NCBI GenBank assembly: GCA_030597775.1
Contig: JAUVRF010000124.1
Coordinates: 1 to 6,124 of the forward strand
Direction: 5' to 3'
Source: Methanobacteriota archaeon
GTDB taxonomy: Archaea > Thermoplasmatota > DTKX01 > GCA-020343715
DNA length: 6,124 bases
The position numbers were made by a program, and so were the translations under genes. The notes below the pieces were generated by a model. It had not been told where the DNA came from. It saw only the letters and a program-made list of their open reading frames with translations, and ran no database searches. Positions 1-3,305 of the stretch are shown piece after piece. The first letter of the stretch is position 1, and every line of letters starts with the position of its first letter.

Positions 1-30
1 CAGGTCGATGACGAAGACGTGGTGCACCAT
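1..30 (-). CDS. 5' end of a probable Fe-S (ferredoxin-like) beta subunit, partial
   Basis: Reading leftward from an ATG at 30-28, the frame stays open to the window edge and gives MVHHVFVIDL. The start lies 4 bases after the stop codon of the molybdopterin oxidoreductase gene, so the two are very probably co-transcribed and translationally coupled. A GGTGTGATC stretch overlapping the upstream stop can serve as the ribosome site. Four-cluster beta subunits of the DMSO reductase family (DmsB, PsrB, NrfC types) typically begin with a short hydrophobic strand ending in an Ile-Asp-Leu-like sequence just before the first CxxC, and they usually sit next to the catalytic gene. Only ten residues are visible and no cysteine has been reached, so the product is inferred from position and this N-terminal pattern. 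Confidence 0.5.
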   Translation of the reverse strand, partial: MVHHVFVIDL

Positions 31-34
31 GGGA

Positions 35-2695
35 TCACACCGCCCTCTTCACCTTGACCTTCACGTGGAAGGACTGGTCTGCCGTGTTCGTGGAGTATCC
101 CCTGCCGGTGAAGAACAGGCTGTTGGGGGTCGGGCCTCCGTCCTTGACCAGGTCGTTGACCCAAGCACCGTAGTGATGTGACATGGCCACGGTGTTGGGC
201 TCGATGCCCTCGACGAGCTGGACCTTCGCCTTGACCCTCCTCGTCTCGTCCGTCACCGAGTTGTGGGATTCTATCCACACCTCGTCATCCTCGTGGCTCC
301 CCTTGTGCTCCGCGGTCCGGGTGTTCATGACCAGATGCTGGTGGGGCTCGATCTCGTTCATGTGGGCGAACATCGTCGCCCTCGACTGCTGGTATTGGAT
401 CTTCCTGTACGCGATCAGCACCAGGTCGTACTCGCTGGGGGAATCGTCGAAGGTCAGGGACCGCCAGGTCGGAAGCGGTGTGTAGTCCCGCCAGTACCCG
501 GGACCCGCTCCCATGCTGTTCATCTGGTCCCTGGCGCGGGCCAGGGAGTCGCCGTAGAACCTGTGGCGAACGTCGTTCGGGGTCCTGTCATCGGGGGCCG
601 AGTAGATCTCCTGGGGAGGCCGGTTCTCGGCGGTGATGCCGTTCTCCTCGAAGAACCGGACGCCCTCCTCGATACCACGCGACCTGGCCCAGTTGCTGAG
701 GATGGTGCGAACCTGGGGTTTCGCATCCACGTCGAGCCAGAAGGCGCTCTGGAGGTTGAGCATCTGGTTCAGCTGGTTGATGTAGCCGTCCTCTCCGTAC
801 AGGACATCGGCCGCCTCGGCGATGTTGATGATGATGTTGGGATACATCATCGACCTGTACATCGGTGTGATGGCGGGAAGACGAAGAGTCGCCGCCCTGG
901 TGTACATGGTGCCCACGTCGAGGGGACCATCGTACTCCTCCAGAGTGGCCGAGGGGAGGACCACGTCGGCGTAGTGGTCAGCCGTCTCGTTGAGCCAGGG
1001 GTCGATCACGGCGATGAACTTGTACTTGGAGTAGGACTCAATGATATCAGGCTGGCTTGCGGCGTCGATCAGGTCGTTCGATGATCTCACGATCAGCACG
1101 TCGGGAGTGTAATCGACCTCGAACTTGTTGGGTGAGTTGACGACCTGGGCGACCACCGAGGGATTGGCCGAGTTCAGGGGGTAGAACTTGCTCTCCTTGA
1201 GGGTGATGTCGTAGGGGGGCTCCCTTATGTTGATGCTGTCGTACTTCGGGAAAGCGTCCGAGGTCTGTCTGATGAACTCGGAGTGGACCCCGCCCACGGC
1301 GTCGATCGCACCGAGCAGCATGAACACCTGGACCGCGGCCCTGGTCGCCTGGAATCCCAGCTCCTGCTGGGTGACATGGTCCGCCGTTGTCCCGACGGGT
1401 CTGAACACGTAATCCCTGGCCTCTCCCTCCGCGCCTCCACCCGCCCCCTCGAAGGGGTCTCCATGGCATGCCGCGTAGCACGGCTTGGCCTTCGAGGGGT
1501 CAATCGTGATCTTGCTGCCGATGACGGCCTGATGTCCCAGCTCCTCGCCGATGGCCTGGATCTGGGCCGCTTGGATACCCGTGATCCCCTCGGCCCACTC
1601 GGGATCGTACTGCTTTGTTCGTTCCCGGTAGATCGAGAACGCGGTCCTGTAGGTGGTCCCGTCGACCTCCGCCTCTCCCTCCAGCTGGGTCACAACGTGT
1701 GGGTCGTCGAAGTCCTTCACCTCGCCGGAGACATCGATCACCTGTTCCTTGCCGTTGACCTTCAGGAACAGCTCGTCATCCTTGACGAGGAACGGAGCGT
1801 TGGTGTACCCGACCATGTACTCGTTGTCGATGTAGCCCTTCTCCAGAAGCACGTTCGCGATCGCAAGGAAGAAGGCCATGTCGGTCCCGGGCCGGATGTG
1901 GAGCCACTTGTCGGTGTGGGGCCCCATGCCCCCGAGCCTGGGGTCGAGGGTGATCACCGTCATTCCCCGCTCCCTCGCACCCATGAACTCCTGCTGATGT
2001 GTGAGCCAACAGTGCTTGTTGCCGCCGGAGCCGAGCATGTCCCAACCCCAGCTTATCATGTAGTTGCAGTACCTGCAGTCGGGCATCAGGCCCGCGTTGT
2101 AACCCAGGGTGTAATCGTTGGCCCGGTGTCCCGCGCCGGCGGTAAGGCCCTCCTGGTCGAGGAAGGTCACCCCGGTGGTGTTGATGAACGCCTCGTCGAA
2201 GGTGGGTTGTTCACGCCCCCTTCCCTTGGACCACACAACGTACTTGGGGTCCTTGTCCATGGCCGTTCGGATCTGGTCTCCGACCATCGCTATCGCATCG
2301 ACCCATGAGGCCTCCCTCCAGCGCCCCTGGACGCCCTTCTCGTTGATCCGGATCAGGGGGGCCTTCACCCTGAAGGGGTCGTAGGCGCCGATGAGCTGGG
2401 CCTGACCCTTCGGGCACAGCTTCCCGCTGTTCTGGGGGTGCATGATATGCCCCTCGAGGCGGATCATGCGACCGTTGTAGCGTCGGACGTTTATGCCGCA
2501 GTTCTGCGTTCCCACCCAGCAAGTGGTCGGATAGAAATCCTCACCGGGCAATAGTGGGGGTCCGTCCGGATCGACCACGGGTGTATGCTTCTCCTCGAGA
2601 AGAGGCAAGAACTTCCCCAGGGAGTATGCGGTGGCTAGGGCTCCAGCGGTGAATCCGCTGATCCTGATGAAGGTCCTCCTATCCATGTCGGACAT
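35..2695 (-). CDS. Tat-exported molybdopterin oxidoreductase, DMSO reductase family catalytic subunit
   Basis: Encodes 886 residues, a usual length for the family. Residues 5-11 (DRRTFIR) followed by a hydrophobic stretch to about residue 30 form a Tat signal, so the folded enzyme should act outside the membrane. Residues 59-94 are the N-terminal Fe-S region, C59-x2-G62-x3-C66-x27-C94 followed by PKGQAQ; Gly replaces the usual second Cys. Other family marks are SWGWD near 215, DPR at 251-253, HIRPGTD at 266-272, AIDAVGG at 463-469, ADVVLPSATLEEYDGP at 576-591, and a C-terminal dinucleotide-binding domain from about 755 to 880. Residues 406-445 look like an insertion and carry C406-x3-C410-H411. 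The start at 2695 has AAAGGTG five bases upstream. I could not identify the residue that ligates Mo/W, and the substrate is unknown. The next gene on this strand starts 4 bases after the stop; the haem-protein gene diverges on the other side. Confidence 0.93.
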   Translation of the reverse strand: MSDMDRRTFIRISGFTAGALATAYSLGKFLPLLEEKHTPVVDPDGPPLLPGEDFYPTTCWVGTQNCGINVRRYNGRMIRLEGHIMHPQNSGKLCPKGQAQLIGAYDPFRVKAPLIRINEKGVQGRWREASWVDAIAMVGDQIRTAMDKDPKYVVWSKGRGREQPTFDEAFINTTGVTFLDQEGLTAGAGHRANDYTLGYNAGLMPDCRYCNYMISWGWDMLGSGGNKHCWLTHQQEFMGARERGMTVITLDPRLGGMGPHTDKWLHIRPGTDMAFFLAIANVLLEKGYIDNEYMVGYTNAPFLVKDDELFLKVNGKEQVIDVSGEVKDFDDPHVVTQLEGEAEVDGTTYRTAFSIYRERTKQYDPEWAEGITGIQAAQIQAIGEELGHQAVIGSKITIDPSKAKPCYAACHGDPFEGAGGGAEGEARDYVFRPVGTTADHVTQQELGFQATRAAVQVFMLLGAIDAVGGVHSEFIRQTSDAFPKYDSINIREPPYDITLKESKFYPLNSANPSVVAQVVNSPNKFEVDYTPDVLIVRSSNDLIDAASQPDIIESYSKYKFIAVIDPWLNETADHYADVVLPSATLEEYDGPLDVGTMYTRAATLRLPAITPMYRSMMYPNIIINIAEAADVLYGEDGYINQLNQMLNLQSAFWLDVDAKPQVRTILSNWARSRGIEEGVRFFEENGITAENRPPQEIYSAPDDRTPNDVRHRFYGDSLARARDQMNSMGAGPGYWRDYTPLPTWRSLTFDDSPSEYDLVLIAYRKIQYQQSRATMFAHMNEIEPHQHLVMNTRTAEHKGSHEDDEVWIESHNSVTDETRRVKAKVQLVEGIEPNTVAMSHHYGAWVNDLVKDGGPTPNSLFFTGRGYSTNTADQSFHVKVKVKRAV

Positions 2696-2700
2696 CTCGA

Positions 2701-2707
2701 CACCTTT
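2701..2707 (-). promoter_or_regulatory. Ribosome binding site of the molybdopterin oxidoreductase gene
   Basis: On the minus strand AAAGGTG is followed by five bases (TCGAG) and the ATG at 2695-2693. It matches part of the archaeal anti-Shine-Dalgarno complement GGAGGTGATC. It supports this ATG over the in-frame ATG three codons later (Met4), and both choices leave the Tat motif intact. Confidence 0.6.
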
Positions 2708-2734
2708 GGGATTCCGTTTGGCTAATACAATTGT

Positions 2735-2750
2735 TTGATAAATAATTTAT
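2735..2750 (-). promoter_or_regulatory. TATA-like promoter element for the molybdopterin oxidoreductase operon
   Basis: On the minus strand this reads ATAAATTATTTATCAA, an AT-rich block in otherwise GC-rich DNA. Its centre is about 48 bases upstream of the start codon. With the normal archaeal spacing of about 25 bases from TATA box to start site, transcription would begin near 2717 and leave a leader of roughly 20 bases containing the ribosome site. Confidence 0.5.
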
Positions 2751-2784
2751 GGACCATCTGGACAATTGGCCCTTTATTTATCAA
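2735..2784. repeat. Perfect 11-bp inverted repeat of divergent TATA-like arms
   Basis: TTGATAAATAA at 2735-2745 and TTATTTATCAA at 2774-2784 are exact reverse complements, with 28 bases between them. Each arm reads as a TATA-like box directed away from the other. The heptamer ACAATTG also occurs as a direct repeat at 2727-2733 and 2762-2768. The arrangement suits back-to-back promoters or the two half-sites of a regulator; the sequence alone does not separate these. Confidence 0.55.
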
Positions 2785-2973
2785 TACTCTCGACATATGT
2801 TCCCACCATTGGACAGAGGACCGCACAATCATCTGAAGGGTTCCCGATGGGATCCCTGGGCCCCCGCGGGCTCCGTTCCCATAGCTCATCCTCGCACAGG
2901 ACCCGTCGATCGACCCGACCGCTCCGCTAACCTTCCTCTCGCTATGGAGCATCATCCTTCGGACGGTTCATCC

Positions 2974-2983
2974 CCCCCGGGGG
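2974..2983. repeat. GC palindrome CCCCCGGGGG
   Basis: A perfect 10-bp palindrome, flanked by GTTC on the left (2966-2969, with a few unpaired bases) and AAC on the right. It could fold as a small hairpin in RNA. No T-run follows on either strand, so I do not call it a terminator. Confidence 0.25.
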
Positions 2984-3014
2984 AACACACGAGTAAGATA
3001 AATGTAGATTAAAG

Positions 3015-3022
3015 GTATATAC
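3015..3022 (+). promoter_or_regulatory. Weak TATA-like element
   Basis: GTATATAC preceded by purine-rich ATTAAAG, which resembles a TFB recognition element. A start site would fall near 3045. No convincing gene follows before the main haem-protein gene, so this is at most a second, distal promoter for it. Confidence 0.2.
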
Positions 3023-3073
3023 ATTGCTCAAGATAGGCAAGGAGCGATGGCAAATGTGTAGAGGTTGTGTCCC

Positions 3074-3102
3074 CGGACAGATCGACCGATGTCAACTGTC
3101 CG
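3074..3102. repeat. Operator-like inverted repeat upstream of the haem-protein gene
   Basis: CGGACAG (3074-3080) and CTGTCCG (3096-3102) are a perfect 7-bp inverted repeat with centres 22 bp apart, about two helical turns. Between them lies a second small inverted repeat, ATCG-AC-CGAT (3081-3090). The site is about 50 bp upstream of the TATA-like box at 3150, a position suited to a dimeric regulator. Confidence 0.4.
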
Positions 3103-3130
3103 ACGAATGACGACGGATGGCGACGGATTT
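3101..3130. repeat. Three tandem 10-bp repeats, one helical turn each
   Basis: Three consecutive decamers begin at 3101, 3111 and 3121: CGACGAATGA, CGACGGATGG and CGACGGATTT. They share CGACGRAT at exactly 10-bp steps, so the units face the same side of the helix. The array ends 19 bp before the TATA-like box. A further related octamer, CGACCGAT, lies at 3083-3090. This looks like an activator or repressor array for the rightward gene; the regulator is unknown. Confidence 0.45.
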
Positions 3131-3149
3131 CCCGCGGATAGAAGAATTC

Positions 3150-3159
3150 TTATATATTT
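3150..3159 (+). promoter_or_regulatory. TATA-like box for the haem-protein gene
   Basis: TTATATATTT, preceded by purine-rich GAAGAATT, is the best archaeal promoter match in the intergenic region. The expected start site is near 3180, giving a leader of about 120 bases before the chosen start codon at 3302, or about 17 bases before the alternative ATG at 3197. Confidence 0.5.
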
Positions 3160-3186
3160 GTCCAATGATATCAGGTAAAATCGGAA

Positions 3187-3199
3187 AGGAGTGGATATG
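3187..3199 (+). promoter_or_regulatory. Alternative upstream translation start (AGGAG plus ATG 3197)
   Basis: AGGAG at 3187-3191 lies five bases before ATG 3197, which is in frame with the haem-protein gene and would add 35 residues ahead of the start at 3302. Promoter and ribosome-site spacing favour this ATG. Against it, codons 3197-3301 have a low G/C third-position share and many CGA codons, unlike the gene body, and they would place a long basic stretch before the signal peptide. I keep 3302 as the start and record this as unresolved. Confidence 0.3.
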
Positions 3200-3203
3200 T
3201 CCG

Positions 3204-3305
3204 ATGTTCGATGGAAAGGTGTCGTACGACTGCCCTGGGGACGAGTGCCCCCACGACCCCACCGGAACAAATGCCCCTCCCTTCCAAACCGAGGTGCACC
3301 GATGA
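3204..3305 (+). CDS. Possible 33-residue leader ORF overlapping the haem-protein start
   Basis: Starting at ATG 3204 this frame gives MFDGKVSYDCPGDECPHD and further residues to a TGA at 3303-3305, sharing the ATGA overlap with the start codon at 3302. Its third positions are richer in G/C (about 23 of 32 codons) than those of the competing frame from 3197. The peptide has a C-x4-C-P-H segment and no recognised family. The AGGAG at 3187-3191 is 12 bases away, further than ideal. If translated, it would couple to the downstream gene as a leader peptide; it may equally be chance. Confidence 0.22.
   Translation: MFDGKVSYDCPGDECPHDPTGTNAPPFQTEVHR
3291..3296 (+). promoter_or_regulatory. Ribosome binding site for the start at 3302
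   Basis: GAGGTG is followed by five bases and ATG 3302. It matches GGAGGTGATC at six positions and supports the start that puts the signal peptide directly at the N-terminus. Confidence 0.55.

Larger units (their letters stand above)
2785..3073. other. Intergenic stretch without a recognisable gene
   Basis: Open frames of 77 and 87 codons cross the left part on both strands. They have no ribosome site, are rich in Pro, Arg and His in the GC-rich part, and run through the promoter block, so I do not treat them as genes. The only structures seen are the palindrome CCCCCGGGGG at 2974-2983, a weak TATA-like GTATATAC at 3015-3022, and a four-codon minimal frame at 3047-3061. If the rightward arm at 2774-2784 is an active promoter, this stretch would be a long leader or a noncoding transcript. 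Confidence 0.4.

Noticed and set aside
263..1084. Plus-strand open frame of 273 codons
   Set aside because: Also antisense to the same gene, very rich in Val, Gly and Arg, without a ribosome site; a codon-bias shadow.
1283..2308. Long plus-strand open frame (341 codons) opposite the molybdopterin oxidoreductase gene
   Set aside because: It lies wholly antisense to a clearly coding gene with strong family motifs; high G/C in third positions keeps antisense frames open. Its protein has no recognisable motif.
35..2695. Assigning the enzyme as ethylbenzene dehydrogenase because its neighbour has EB_dh-like domains
   Set aside because: EB_dh domains accompany several different enzymes, and the Fe-S motif here does not show the His-first type II pattern; the substrate is left open.
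2722..3012. Short frames on both strands in the intergenic region (77 and 87 codons)
   Set aside because: They overlap each other and the AT-rich promoter block, lack ribosome sites and have improbable composition.
3047..3061. Four-codon minimal frame MANV after GGAG
   Set aside because: The ribosome-site spacing is only two bases and the frame is too short to support as a gene.
3156..3206. Imperfect direct repeat ATTTGTCCAATG (3156-3167) and ATATGTCCGATG (3195-3206)
   Set aside because: Ten of twelve bases match, but there is a single pair with no spacing logic beyond flanking the expected start site; chance is likely in a region with many GATG and CCGAT words.
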